This document shows, piece after piece, positions 1 to 7,130 of a stretch of 27,862 bases of DNA. The notes under the pieces are model-generated. The model was given only the letters and a program-made list of their open reading frames with translations, did not search any database and was not told the DNA's origin. How positions within the stretch are numbered: position 1 is the stretch's first letter; every line of letters begins with the position of its first letter. The DNA is from a virus, in IMG/VR virus record IMGVR_UViG_3300006925_000107, positions 1-27,862 of that record; one strand, 5' to 3'. Made by a program: the position numbers and the translations under genes.

Positions 1-28
1 GCTGCATTCACCAGATTGCTAAGGAAGC
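1..28 (-). tRNA. Probable tRNA, 5' part only (runs off the left edge)
   Basis: Read on the minus strand from 28, the sequence gives a possible 7-nt acceptor strand GCTTCCT, then T8-A9 and a D-arm-like block, GCAATCTGGTGAATGC, in which GCA pairs with TGC around a loop holding the GG pair. This is the canonical first third of a tRNA. It starts 3 nt after the 3' end of the next tRNA, as expected in a phage tRNA array. The anticodon lies outside the window, so its identity cannot be given. Confidence 0.5.
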
Positions 29-31
29 AGA

Positions 32-119
32 TACCCGTGGATGGATTTGAACCATCTCAAAGCCTCTAATCTGGAGGAAAAGGTTTATAAAACCTCTCTG
101 ACTACCAAGTCTCACGGGC
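32..119 (-). tRNA. Class II-like tRNA, apparent anticodon UAU, shortened D-loop
   Basis: On the minus strand the ends pair as GCCCGTG/CACGGGT, with discriminator A at 32 and no encoded CCA. The T-arm is textbook: GATGG, loop TTCAAAT, CCATC. The anticodon arm is GAGGT, loop TTTATAA, ACCTT, so positions 34-36 read TAT. A 23-nt variable region contains its own CCTC/GAGG hairpin, as in Leu, Ser and bacterial Tyr tRNAs. The total of 88 nt also suits class II. Two things are odd. A UAU (isoleucine) anticodon does not belong with a long variable arm. The D-arm is GACT-TGGT-AGTC with only four loop bases, and position 8 is A rather than U. It may be a decayed Leu or Ser tRNA or an unusual functional one. 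Confidence 0.7.
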
Positions 120-129
120 TGATAATGAA

Positions 130-303
130 CTACTGAGCGTCGTTATTACTCTCAGTGTGTATTCGTATCAGTTCATCATCAGCAGGCATCATTACTGCTG
201 CTTTACCATCTTCTCTTATAATACCTATGGTTTCACCTTTTTCAACTCTTTCTAAGAGTTTGTCAAAATTATCTTCCCATTCTTTTAGAGTAAAAACTTC
301 CAT
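130..303 (-). CDS. Phd/YefM-like antitoxin family protein, 57 aa
   Basis: The minus strand from ATG at 303 to TAG at 130 encodes 57 residues beginning MEVFTLKEWEDNFDKLLE. The layout fits the short prevent-host-death (Phd/YefM) fold: an N-terminal strand, an amphipathic helix (about residues 6-22), then GETIGIIREDGKAAVMMP, matching the family pattern of a 'G' turn, a short strand and an 'A(V/A)(L/M)(M/V)' strand. Phd proteins normally neutralise a partner toxin and repress their own operon. No toxin-like gene is adjacent here. Similar short Phd-like proteins occur in T4-like cyanophages (recalled, not searched). The gene starts directly after the stop of the 62-aa gene, and its ribosome site (GGAGG) lies inside that gene's last codons, so the two are translationally coupled and share the promoter at 517-545. 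The tRNAs follow 10 bp downstream. Confidence 0.7.
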   Translation of the reverse strand: MEVFTLKEWEDNFDKLLERVEKGETIGIIREDGKAAVMMPADDELIRIHTESNNDAQ

Positions 304-492
304 TTACACCTCCAGTGGTTCTGCATAAACCAAAGCATCTTCTGGACAAGTATTGCGAATGACTTCAAGAACACTCATAAACTGATCTACAGTATCACAA
401 ATAATCTCTTTGGTGTCTCCTTCACTAGAATAGATGTAGAATGTGCGTTTGGTAGGGTCTACAACACAACGTGTGAGAAACTCGTCTTGCAT
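304..492 (-). CDS. Conserved small early protein, 62 aa, unknown function
   Basis: This is a 62-residue acidic protein with no signal peptide, membrane segment or recognisable catalytic motif. It looks like a compact alpha/beta protein: a strand-rich start around TFYIYSSEGDTKEIICD, then a helix, DQFMSVLEVIRNTC. It is the first gene behind the consensus early promoter at 517-545, with a leader of only about 18 nt. The AAGG sequence about 4 nt before the ATG is a weak ribosome site. Its stop codon abuts the ATG of the Phd-like gene with no gap, so the pair forms an operon with the tRNAs. No function is assigned. Confidence 0.7.
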   Translation of the reverse strand: MQDEFLTRCVVDPTKRTFYIYSSEGDTKEIICDTVDQFMSVLEVIRNTCPEDALVYAEPLEV

Positions 493-516
493 GATGCCTT
501 GGTTGCTTACTCATAT

Positions 517-545
517 ATTATAGAGCATTCAGGCACGGGTGTCAA
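517..545 (-). promoter_or_regulatory. Consensus sigma-70 (early) promoter
   Basis: On the minus strand a perfect -35 TTGACA (545-540) and a perfect -10 TATAAT (522-517) are separated by exactly 17 bp. Transcription would start near 510 and run through the 62-aa gene, the Phd-like gene and the tRNAs. The -35 lies only 8 bp beyond the stop codon of the LamG structural gene, with no visible terminator between, so late read-through into this operon is possible. Confidence 0.9.
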
Positions 546-553
546 CTGTGCCA

Positions 554-2281
554 CTAAGAGAAGCGGTTCCTAACGCCATTATATAAAGATTGAACTTCAT
601 TTGATGTTAGTGCTCTGTTATATACACGAAACAGGGATAATTCCATTGGAATTCGATAAAGATTATTACTTTTCCATCCAGCAATTCTTCCGTTACCAGA
701 ATTAAAGTTTCTATCTGATGAATCTTCGTTTGTGGGTAAAATTTTCGTTAATGATTGAAGATTGCCATTAATATAAATTTTGTTATTTGTATACGAAACA
801 TCAGATCTCATTTCAAATACATAATGAATAAAATTATCAATCAGACCTAAATTATTAACATTCGTAGAATTAATACCATAAAGATCACTATTACTAGTGT
901 TAAATCCTAATGCAATTGGTGTTCCATTACCTGAAATGGGACCAGACCATACACTATACTTATTCCAACCAAATAGTATATGTCCTTCTAGATCAGTGGT
1001 ATCAATATCCGATTCTAATCTTGCAAGTAATTCTACTGTAACTGTAGGTGTATTAGATGTGACATTAGCAACTGTAAAATCTATAAAATCATCAGTGCCA
1101 TCAAAATCAAAGCGATTTCGTTCTTCCGATATAGGATCTCGTATGAAATTTGCTGGTGGACTACCACCAAGATTCGAATCATTATTATCAGTCAAATCAT
1201 ACCAAATAGTTCCTGATCCATAATATGAAGAATTGTTTGATGCATCCAAATGAAGGAAAAGACCTTGAGGAATAGGTAATCCTCCTGGAGTATCTAAATT
1301 TTGAATTGCACTAATTGCAGAAGCATTTTTTGTTTTTCTTATGTTAACTTCATTTTTAGTATTTTGTATCCCCCAATGAGATAATTCTTTTTCCGATTTA
1401 TTATCTTTTAAAGTATTAAGTGTATCACGAAGTGAATCTCGTTCTATTCTTTTTTCTATAATTTGGTCGTAAAGAGAATTAATTTCAGTTCTAATTTCAA
1501 CACACCTATTTTGTGCTGCTACACCTGTAAGAGACGTGTTTGTTGCTAGAAGACCACCTGCTCCAGGATAAGACCAACCAATAGCTGGAGTTCCTAGTCC
1601 ATGTGTTGCTGCTGGAGTTGTAAGATCAAATCTTCCATCACCAATGTTCGCACCACTGCCATCAGTTCCCAGACCAGTTACAGCACCAGAAGTATTTCTA
1701 AATTCTTTATTATCTCTTACATTTCTATATCCATATCCAGAATATGATGAATCTAATATTACAGTACTATCTGGATCAAAAGGATTTTCTGCTCCAGCAT
1801 CATAACCAGGTCCTGCCATTTTTTCATATATTTTTACAAATTCAACATCATTATTAATAGTAGTAATTGATGAGAATGATGATACAACACCTACATTTCC
1901 AACACTGTGTGCAATTCCAGGATTACAATTGCGACCTGTTGCTTCAGTTGATAAAGTTACTATTTGTTGTTTTAATAAATTAATATCATTATTGAAAGTA
2001 ATGATTTTATTGTCAACCGATGCACATAGTTTTCGTAAAACCTCTGCGTTATTTTTTATTTCTCGTTCTTTATCAGAAATTACATTTTCATCATAAAAAG
2101 TTTCCTTTGGTGTATATTGTGTTTTTGACCAAGTCCCATCTTCAGATTGTTCAATCTTATCAAATATAAGACCTTCTGGTGCTGTTTCGTCCGATTGCTT
2201 ATCAAAAGCACCATCTAAAGAGTTTTGCTCATTTTCAAGAATTTTTATCCCTTGTCTTCTTATTGAGTCATCAATATCCAT
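554..2281 (-). CDS. Virion structural protein with C-terminal LamG/concanavalin-like domain, 575 aa
   Basis: The N-terminal half is helical and polar, with predicted coiled-coil stretches near residues 70-112 and 255-320. A Gly/Ser/Asn-rich segment (about 155-250) separates them. Residues about 338-572 look like a LamG/concanavalin A-like jelly roll: GLFLHLDASN at the first strand, RFDFDGTDDFIDF in the middle, KIYINGNLQ as the typical 'ING' hairpin, and a closing LSLFRVYNRALTSNEVQ helix. Such domains bind glycans in phage fibres and adhesins. Its ATG directly abuts the stop of the S74 fibre gene upstream, so the two are likely made together as distal tail or baseplate-attached parts. The receptor is unknown. 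It has no clear T4 counterpart. Confidence 0.75.
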   Translation of the reverse strand: MDIDDSIRRQGIKILENEQNSLDGAFDKQSDETAPEGLIFDKIEQSEDGTWSKTQYTPKETFYDENVISDKEREIKNNAEVLRKLCASVDNKIITFNNDINLLKQQIVTLSTEATGRNCNPGIAHSVGNVGVVSSFSSITTINNDVEFVKIYEKMAGPGYDAGAENPFDPDSTVILDSSYSGYGYRNVRDNKEFRNTSGAVTGLGTDGSGANIGDGRFDLTTPAATHGLGTPAIGWSYPGAGGLLATNTSLTGVAAQNRCVEIRTEINSLYDQIIEKRIERDSLRDTLNTLKDNKSEKELSHWGIQNTKNEVNIRKTKNASAISAIQNLDTPGGLPIPQGLFLHLDASNNSSYYGSGTIWYDLTDNNDSNLGGSPPANFIRDPISEERNRFDFDGTDDFIDFTVANVTSNTPTVTVELLARLESDIDTTDLEGHILFGWNKYSVWSGPISGNGTPIALGFNTSNSDLYGINSTNVNNLGLIDNFIHYVFEMRSDVSYTNNKIYINGNLQSLTKILPTNEDSSDRNFNSGNGRIAGWKSNNLYRIPMELSLFRVYNRALTSNEVQSLYNGVRNRFS

Positions 2282-3082
2282 TTAATTCTCCAACGCAATA
2301 ATTCTTGTTTTTAATAATTCTATTTCTTTTTGTTGTTCTTGAACTGCACCAACTAGTAATGCTGTAAGTTTATCATATTTTATTGATTTATATGATTTAT
2401 CGTAAAATACTTTAGTTCCAGTCACTTCCGGAACATATTTATCCATTTCCTGTGCAATGAACCCTATTTCTCTTTTTAACACATCATTTTCATCACGATG
2501 ATCTTTTAAAAAGATAGAAGGTATTTTTTCCTCTCTCCAATCAAATGAAACGGGATTTAGTTGCATGATTTTATTTAAACATTCTAAATCATCAAGTCTT
2601 TTAATATTTTTTTTCAGTCTAATATCAGAATGCCCGTGAGCTATTGTTTCAACTGGACTACCATTTAAAAACCAAAAACCGTTCAATAAACCTTTAGCTG
2701 CACAATTATTTGATGATGGAGTTACTTCTTTAGTCCCTGGAACAATTTTTGAATACAATCCTGTAATTTTCTGGCAAACAGCATTATATGATGCTTCTAA
2801 AGCACCCAAAGATAAGTTTGAACCAATCTTAATGTGTGATCCTGTATTATTATAAATTCCAACATGATTATTCAATCCAATTGAATTGAAAGATAATGGC
2901 GATGTAATAGAGGGTCCACAAACTAATGAAGCAGTGAATGGCAATGCAGTAGCACCTGCACCAAAGTGTCCCTTATGGCATGATAATGATCCTGGTTCCC
3001 AAAGACCAAGAGGTAATTGTAAAGCGCCACCACCAAGTGGAGTTATTATATCGATACTACCTACTGTCAGACTATCAATCAT
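2282..3082 (-). CDS. Tail fibre/spike protein with C-terminal S74 self-cleaving chaperone domain, 266 aa
   Basis: The C-terminal third (from about residue 150) is an intramolecular chaperone of the peptidase S74 family. SDIRLKKNI carries the Ser (about 152) and Lys (about 157) of the autocleavage dyad. It is followed by NPVSFDWRE, EIGFIAQEMDKYVPE and a closing helix with IKYDKLTALLVGAVQEQ. In phage fibres this domain trimerises the chain, then cuts itself off. The N-terminal part is Gly/Ser/Asn-rich, with imperfect beta repeats such as HVGIYNNTGSHIKIG. I chose the ATG at 3082 because GAGG lies about 8 nt upstream. The longer frame to 3121 would overlap the preceding gene and lacks such a site. 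It lies between the beta-helix gene and the LamG gene. Confidence 0.85.
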   Translation of the reverse strand: MIDSLTVGSIDIITPLGGGALQLPLGLWEPGSLSCHKGHFGAGATALPFTASLVCGPSITSPLSFNSIGLNNHVGIYNNTGSHIKIGSNLSLGALEASYNAVCQKITGLYSKIVPGTKEVTPSSNNCAAKGLLNGFWFLNGSPVETIAHGHSDIRLKKNIKRLDDLECLNKIMQLNPVSFDWREEKIPSIFLKDHRDENDVLKREIGFIAQEMDKYVPEVTGTKVFYDKSYKSIKYDKLTALLVGAVQEQQKEIELLKTRIIALEN

Positions 3083-3095
3083 TTTGTTTCCCTCG

Positions 3096-3671
3096 TTATT
3101 TGCAAGATTGTAAGATAGCATTCGTAATAGATGCCCAGTTTCCTGAAAGAATGGCTTTCAAAAATCCTGCGCTAGCAACAGAACTTCCTTTAGAGAAACC
3201 ACCACTAATCATAACTGAACCTACAAAATTTATATTGCCTTCACTTATGATACACATTCTACTTGCAGAAACTCTGAACTCACCACCAGTAGATAATTGT
3301 AAATATCCATTACATTCTGCCATTATATTACCTTTACCTGCCTCACCATCACTGGCAGTAAAGTAAATATTTCTACCTTTCAGAAAAATATCTCCTGCTT
3401 CTGCGTTTAAAACAATATCTCCAGACTTAGCAACAATTGCTTTACTAGTTAAACCTTGCTTAGATGGATCTCCGTTAACACCAACTACTTCTCCACTAAA
3501 TCCTTGAATAACTTCTTTATAATTGCCGTTTTTTGCATGTGTAAGAGTATTTCCACCAGAAGTTATAGTTGTCAAATCGCGTTTATGATCAACACTATCC
3601 ACTTCAAGTGGTCCACAATGAATAAGTGCATGTGGATTTCTTGCTAATGTATAATCGGGTGCATTTGCCAT
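3096..3671 (-). CDS. Baseplate spike/needle-like beta-helix protein, 191 aa
   Basis: Residues about 85-155 show short beta repeats of the type seen in gp5 and VgrG spikes: SGDIVLNAEAGDIFLKGRN, then GNIMAECNGYLQLSTGG and EFRVSASRMCIISEGNINF. In T4 the equivalent beta-helix is the C-terminal part of gp5 and forms the membrane-piercing needle with gp5.4. Here it is a separate gene two positions from the gp5 OB-domain gene, which ends without a beta-helix. I infer that it supplies the central spike shaft. A late-type octamer at 3691-3698 lies just upstream, overlapping the stop of the 948-aa gene. No strong ribosome site precedes the ATG at 3671. An alternative role is a peripheral short-fibre part. 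Confidence 0.6.
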   Translation of the reverse strand: MANAPDYTLARNPHALIHCGPLEVDSVDHKRDLTTITSGGNTLTHAKNGNYKEVIQGFSGEVVGVNGDPSKQGLTSKAIVAKSGDIVLNAEAGDIFLKGRNIYFTASDGEAGKGNIMAECNGYLQLSTGGEFRVSASRMCIISEGNINFVGSVMISGGFSKGSSVASAGFLKAILSGNWASITNAILQSCK

Positions 3672-3690
3672 ATTATATTATTATTTTAAG

Positions 3691-3698
3691 TATTTATT
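3691..3698 (-). promoter_or_regulatory. T4-type late promoter octamer AATAAATA
   Basis: On the minus strand AATAAATA matches T4 late consensus TATAAATA at 7 of 8 positions. It overlaps the stop codon of the 948-aa gene by 2 bp and lies about 20 bp before the ATG of the beta-helix gene. The early-type -35 element is absent, as expected for gp55-dependent promoters. Confidence 0.6.
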
Positions 3699-6543
3699 AG
3701 TAACCAGAATATCCGGAGGAGGACGATACATCACTAGATGATGATGAATTAGTGCTACTAGATGGCGATGAATTAGTGCTACTAGATGTGTTTGAATCAG
3801 TAGATGGTGATGAATTAGTGCTACTAGATGTGTTTGAATCAGTAGATGATGGAGAACTAGTGCTACTAGATGTGTTTGAATTAGTATATGATGCTGAAGT
3901 AGATCCAACAACTCTTTGCATATTCTCTAAACTTTCTAATACAGTATCATAAATTATTTGATGAGGTTGAATAGTATGGACCGCACCAACCATTTTTCTT
4001 TTGGTATCAGGGTGATAATGGAATGGACCTGAATATGCATCTCCATTTACATAACCAATATTTGGTCTAGTTTTTCCAACACAATCAATAACTTGAACTA
4101 ATTTATTAGAGTCGACAAGTTTATCATTCTCATTTTCCAAGAAAATATTTAGTGGAATAAACTTCAATCTTGCCCTAAATTCTGCACCTGCTCCACTTTT
4201 ACTAATTATAGAAATATTAGGTATAGTTGTATATCCGTATCCAGTTTCAAGAATATTAAAAGCAACAATTTGCCCCAATGGATTAATATCAACATAAAAT
4301 TCTCCACCATCACCATCACTTATAACAACCGTATCACCACCAGTATATCCAATACCAGTTGAAATGATATCAACATCGCTAATAATTGCAACAGTATCTC
4401 CAGTGCCTGGTTGAGTAGTGTCAGAACTACCAGGATCTGTAGGATTAGTAGGATCTTCAATTATAACTGATGGAGGATCTACTATTGGATTATTGGGATC
4501 TGTGGGATCTGTTATTGGATTATTGGGATCTGTGGGATCTGTTATTGGATTATTAGGATCTATTGTTGGATCATTGGGATCTGTGGGATCTGTTATTGGA
4601 TTATTAGGATCTATTGTTGGATCATTAGGATCTATGGGATACGTTATTGGATTATTAGGATCAAGTTGTTTAGATACAACTATATTGAGTGTTCTAACAT
4701 CAGTTTGAATAATCGATCCTTCATTCTGACTTTTAATACCATTATCATTTTCTGCTACTAATCTATAAGTTAAAGTAACTCCATTTCCATTTGATGGAAT
4801 CACTATATCTTGTGGAATAACTACTGTTAAAGATCCATTTGCAGGGATTTTGGTTATAGTGTTATCAAAAGTAGTATTTTGTAAAGTAGTTTTTTCAGAA
4901 TTTGTCGTTTTCCAATCAAGTGTTACAAGATCACCAGGAGTAGCTTTATATGATGTTGCTTTAAACAATGTAATTTTTGGCGGAAGTATATTAATTGGTT
5001 CATCTACTTGTCCATTTCTTAAAACAGTTATAATAATTGTTTTTTCTGTGACTTGAGTTGAAGAATTTTTATTATTATTGCTAGCAACTAAAGTTATCTT
5101 CTTTGTTGTTAAATTTTCTTCGGGACCGAAAGAGACCTCTGATTCTAAAATTGGGAAACTTACAGTACCAACATTAGGTAAATCATCATATAATTCCATA
5201 CCTTTTATATAAATTTTATCAGCATTTATCACACTCCAATTTAAACTTATAGTTCCATCAACTTGTAATGGATTTGGTGATCCAAAAAATGTTTCAATAA
5301 CGGGTGATCCACCATTATAACTATTATTATAATCCGATCCTGGATTGTCTATTACAATCTCTGATATACTTCCAGTTTGATATCCATCTGCATCTAATTC
5401 CATAATAACAAATCCAGATGCATTAGATCCACAACCTGCTGGATCAACAATTTGCACAAAAGGTGGTGTCGTATAATCACTTCCACCACTTATAAGATTT
5501 GTCCCTATAACTTGCCCGATTGTATTAACAACAGCATCTGCAACTGCACCAGATCCACCACCACCAAAAATTTTAACCTGGGGTAATCCACATTCAAATG
5601 TTCCTGTATAACATTCACCTGGACTTTGTGATGAATTACCATCTTCACCAAAGAAATCGTCTAATAAACCATCCGCACCTGCAGTGATTTCTCCTGCAAA
5701 TGATGGGGAAATACCAAAATTGAAATTTGAAAAATTATCTTTTTCTGTTTTAGATGGTCCACCCCAAGGCGATAGTGAAAATTCTTTAATTTCTGGACAC
5801 TCTGGACCACCACATAAGAAACCTTGGAATCCAAGAATAAAATCAATAGCAGAAGAAACAGAACCAAAGATTTTACCAACACCACCCAAAATATCATTAA
5901 TGTTATCAAAAATAGGTTCCAATATTTTATCAATATCACCAACTAACCTATTAATGAGTGCATTAGTCCATTGTTCCATAGCACAAAATGGTGCCTGCAC
6001 AATTTGTCCGATAAGTGAGTATAAGAAATCACCAACTAATCCAAATAATCCTTTAATTATTTTTTCAAAAGAACAGAAAATTTGATCTACGATTGCAGCA
6101 ACAATAGATTCCTTAATTGTTTTCAAGAAATTTGTCATAATCATTTCAAGAGCTGCACTAATAAGTGATTTAATCTTATTAAGAATCCAATTTCTTAATC
6201 TTTGAACTAATGATTTTAAGACTCCAGCAATAGCACCAGTAATAGCATAAATTGTACTCTTTAAATTTGAAACAGCATTTGTTGCCGCATTAATATAGAA
6301 GTTACCATACTTTTGAATACCACGTAAGACAACAAAAATTTTCTGTATATTAGTATTAATTTCGCCTAATTTTCCTTGAGATGAACATGGATCACCCTTT
6401 TGGTAAATTTCATCATCTAGTATTTTGGATTTATTATCTATTGCACTACGCCAATACTGCTGCCCAAATAAATTCTGTGCTTCCTCAGAAGTTGCATTAC
6501 CACCATAAGGTGTGTGACTAGTTGTTACATTTGATTTTGCCAT
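3697..6543 (-). CDS. Large virion structural protein (tail tip/baseplate), 948 aa
   Basis: I do not recognise a T4 counterpart. Residues about 60-240 are strongly hydrophobic and helical with many Ile, Leu and Phe, resembling tape-measure or injected-protein helices. Cysteines cluster at CGGPEC (about 244-249). Residues about 320-625 are beta-rich with Ig-like strands such as TISLNWSVINADKIYIKG and TPGDLVTLDWKTTNSEKT. Residues about 627-700 are tandem DPNNPITDPT-type decapeptides, likely an extended linker that may bind calcium. Another beta domain follows, with a conspicuous GPFHYHPDTKRKMVGAVH motif (about 839-856). The last 65 residues are almost only Ser, Thr, Asn and Asp. It is preceded by a strong ribosome site (AAGGAGGT) and a GATAAATA octamer. 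Its place between the gp5 OB gene and the spike gene suggests a central tail-tip role. Confidence 0.75.
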   Translation of the reverse strand: MAKSNVTTSHTPYGGNATSEEAQNLFGQQYWRSAIDNKSKILDDEIYQKGDPCSSQGKLGEINTNIQKIFVVLRGIQKYGNFYINAATNAVSNLKSTIYAITGAIAGVLKSLVQRLRNWILNKIKSLISAALEMIMTNFLKTIKESIVAAIVDQIFCSFEKIIKGLFGLVGDFLYSLIGQIVQAPFCAMEQWTNALINRLVGDIDKILEPIFDNINDILGGVGKIFGSVSSAIDFILGFQGFLCGGPECPEIKEFSLSPWGGPSKTEKDNFSNFNFGISPSFAGEITAGADGLLDDFFGEDGNSSQSPGECYTGTFECGLPQVKIFGGGGSGAVADAVVNTIGQVIGTNLISGGSDYTTPPFVQIVDPAGCGSNASGFVIMELDADGYQTGSISEIVIDNPGSDYNNSYNGGSPVIETFFGSPNPLQVDGTISLNWSVINADKIYIKGMELYDDLPNVGTVSFPILESEVSFGPEENLTTKKITLVASNNNKNSSTQVTEKTIIITVLRNGQVDEPINILPPKITLFKATSYKATPGDLVTLDWKTTNSEKTTLQNTTFDNTITKIPANGSLTVVIPQDIVIPSNGNGVTLTYRLVAENDNGIKSQNEGSIIQTDVRTLNIVVSKQLDPNNPITYPIDPNDPTIDPNNPITDPTDPNDPTIDPNNPITDPTDPNNPITDPTDPNNPIVDPPSVIIEDPTNPTDPGSSDTTQPGTGDTVAIISDVDIISTGIGYTGGDTVVISDGDGGEFYVDINPLGQIVAFNILETGYGYTTIPNISIISKSGAGAEFRARLKFIPLNIFLENENDKLVDSNKLVQVIDCVGKTRPNIGYVNGDAYSGPFHYHPDTKRKMVGAVHTIQPHQIIYDTVLESLENMQRVVGSTSASYTNSNTSSSTSSPSSTDSNTSSSTNSSPSTDSNTSSSTNSSPSSSTNSSSSSDVSSSSGYSGY
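3743..3892. repeat. 42-bp tandem repeats within the 3' end of the 948-aa gene
   Basis: A 42-bp unit starts at 3767, 3809 and 3851, and a shortened 24-bp unit starts at 3743. Each full unit encodes a 14-residue Ser/Thr/Asn-rich block (STDSNTSSSTNSSP type) on the minus strand. Because the unit is a multiple of three, recombination between copies would change tail length without shifting frame. Confidence 0.85.
4480..4665. repeat. 30-bp tandem repeats encoding a DPNNPITDPT linker
   Basis: On the plus strand the words 'ggattattgggatctgtggg' and 'ggattattaggatctattgt' recur with a 30-bp period. On the coding strand this gives decapeptides of the form DP-T/N-DPNNPI-T/V. Copies differ mainly at third positions (gga/ggg, tct/tat), so they have been retained for some time. 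This is in-frame protein repetition, not a CRISPR array. Confidence 0.85.
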
Positions 6544-6568
6544 CTATAATTTTACCTCCTTATGCTCG

Positions 6569-6576
6569 TATTTATC
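6569..6576 (-). promoter_or_regulatory. T4-type late promoter octamer GATAAATA
   Basis: On the minus strand GATAAATA (7 of 8 to TATAAATA) lies in the 40-bp gap between the gp5 OB gene and the 948-aa gene. It is about 25 bp before the latter's ATG and upstream of its AAGGAGGT ribosome site. Confidence 0.65.
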
Positions 6577-6583
6577 AATCATA

Positions 6584-7126
6584 TTATATTCCACTAGGTA
6601 TTGATGCTCGTGTTGGTTTCTTCGTATAAAAATCAGTCTCTGGAAGTTGAGCTGGAGATTGAGAATCATTCCCCTTTCCACCTGCAGTCACAAATGGAGC
6701 AGGTTTTATATCATCCCAATAAGGATATAATTCTTGAAATTCAGTGCTTTTCTTCTCTCCAGCTTCATCGGCAGTTAAAAGGTCATCTTTAGCAAATGTT
6801 GTAGGCAAAACTCCCATAATAACGGGATCTTTCAAAGTAGTTCCATCCACACGGAGAAATATACCAATAACCATCTCACCACCTATAAGTGCAGTTGACA
6901 TCATATTCAAATTTCCATGACTATTTGGATGCAACACATGTGCATAATCTAGTGTGGAGTCGGGATTTATATTTCCATCAGGAGAATGTATCCCCATGAT
7001 TCTAACTCGCACTCTAGATCCTAATCTGGTTAGATCTCTTTTATTTTTTTCTTGTTTTGGTGCAACTTGTCCAATAAAAAATATTGGAGTAGATCTAAGA
7101 AGACCGTTATTTCTTTCCATTGACAT
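6584..7126 (-). CDS. 5: Baseplate hub gp5, OB-fold domain only (no lysozyme), 180 aa
   Basis: The sequence RSTPIFFIGQVAPKQ, then RLGSRVRVRIMGIHSPDG, GGEMVIGIFLRVDG and DPVIMGVLP follow the OB-fold found at the N-terminus of T4 gp5 and in VgrG, where it sits on the gp27 trimer. T4 gp5 is 575 residues, with lysozyme and beta-helix domains after the OB-fold. This protein stops after an extended polar tail, so both are missing. I chose ATG 7126: it lies 4 nt after the stop of the gp27-like gene, with GGAGG upstream. ATG 7120 is also possible. The frame extending to 7168 overlaps that gene and is unlikely. Position directly after the gp27-like gene reproduces the hub pair that forms the torus and spike. 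Confidence 0.8.
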   Translation of the reverse strand: MSMERNNGLLRSTPIFFIGQVAPKQEKNKRDLTRLGSRVRVRIMGIHSPDGNINPDSTLDYAHVLHPNSHGNLNMMSTALIGGEMVIGIFLRVDGTTLKDPVIMGVLPTTFAKDDLLTADEAGEKKSTEFQELYPYWDDIKPAPFVTAGGKGNDSQSPAQLPETDFYTKKPTRASIPSGI

Positions 7127-7130
7127 TGGA

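Noticed and set aside
897-1223. 108-aa open frame on the plus strand
   Set aside because: It lies wholly inside the LamG structural gene on the opposite strand, has no ribosome site, and has low-complexity content typical of antisense frames.
4480-4665. Regular short repeats suggesting a CRISPR array
   Set aside because: The repeats are contiguous without spacers and keep a reading frame; they encode a protein linker.
4418-4708. 96-aa plus-strand frame with GLLGSVGSVI repeats
   Set aside because: It is the antisense translation of the DPNNPITDPT repeats; the repetition comes from the real gene on the minus strand.
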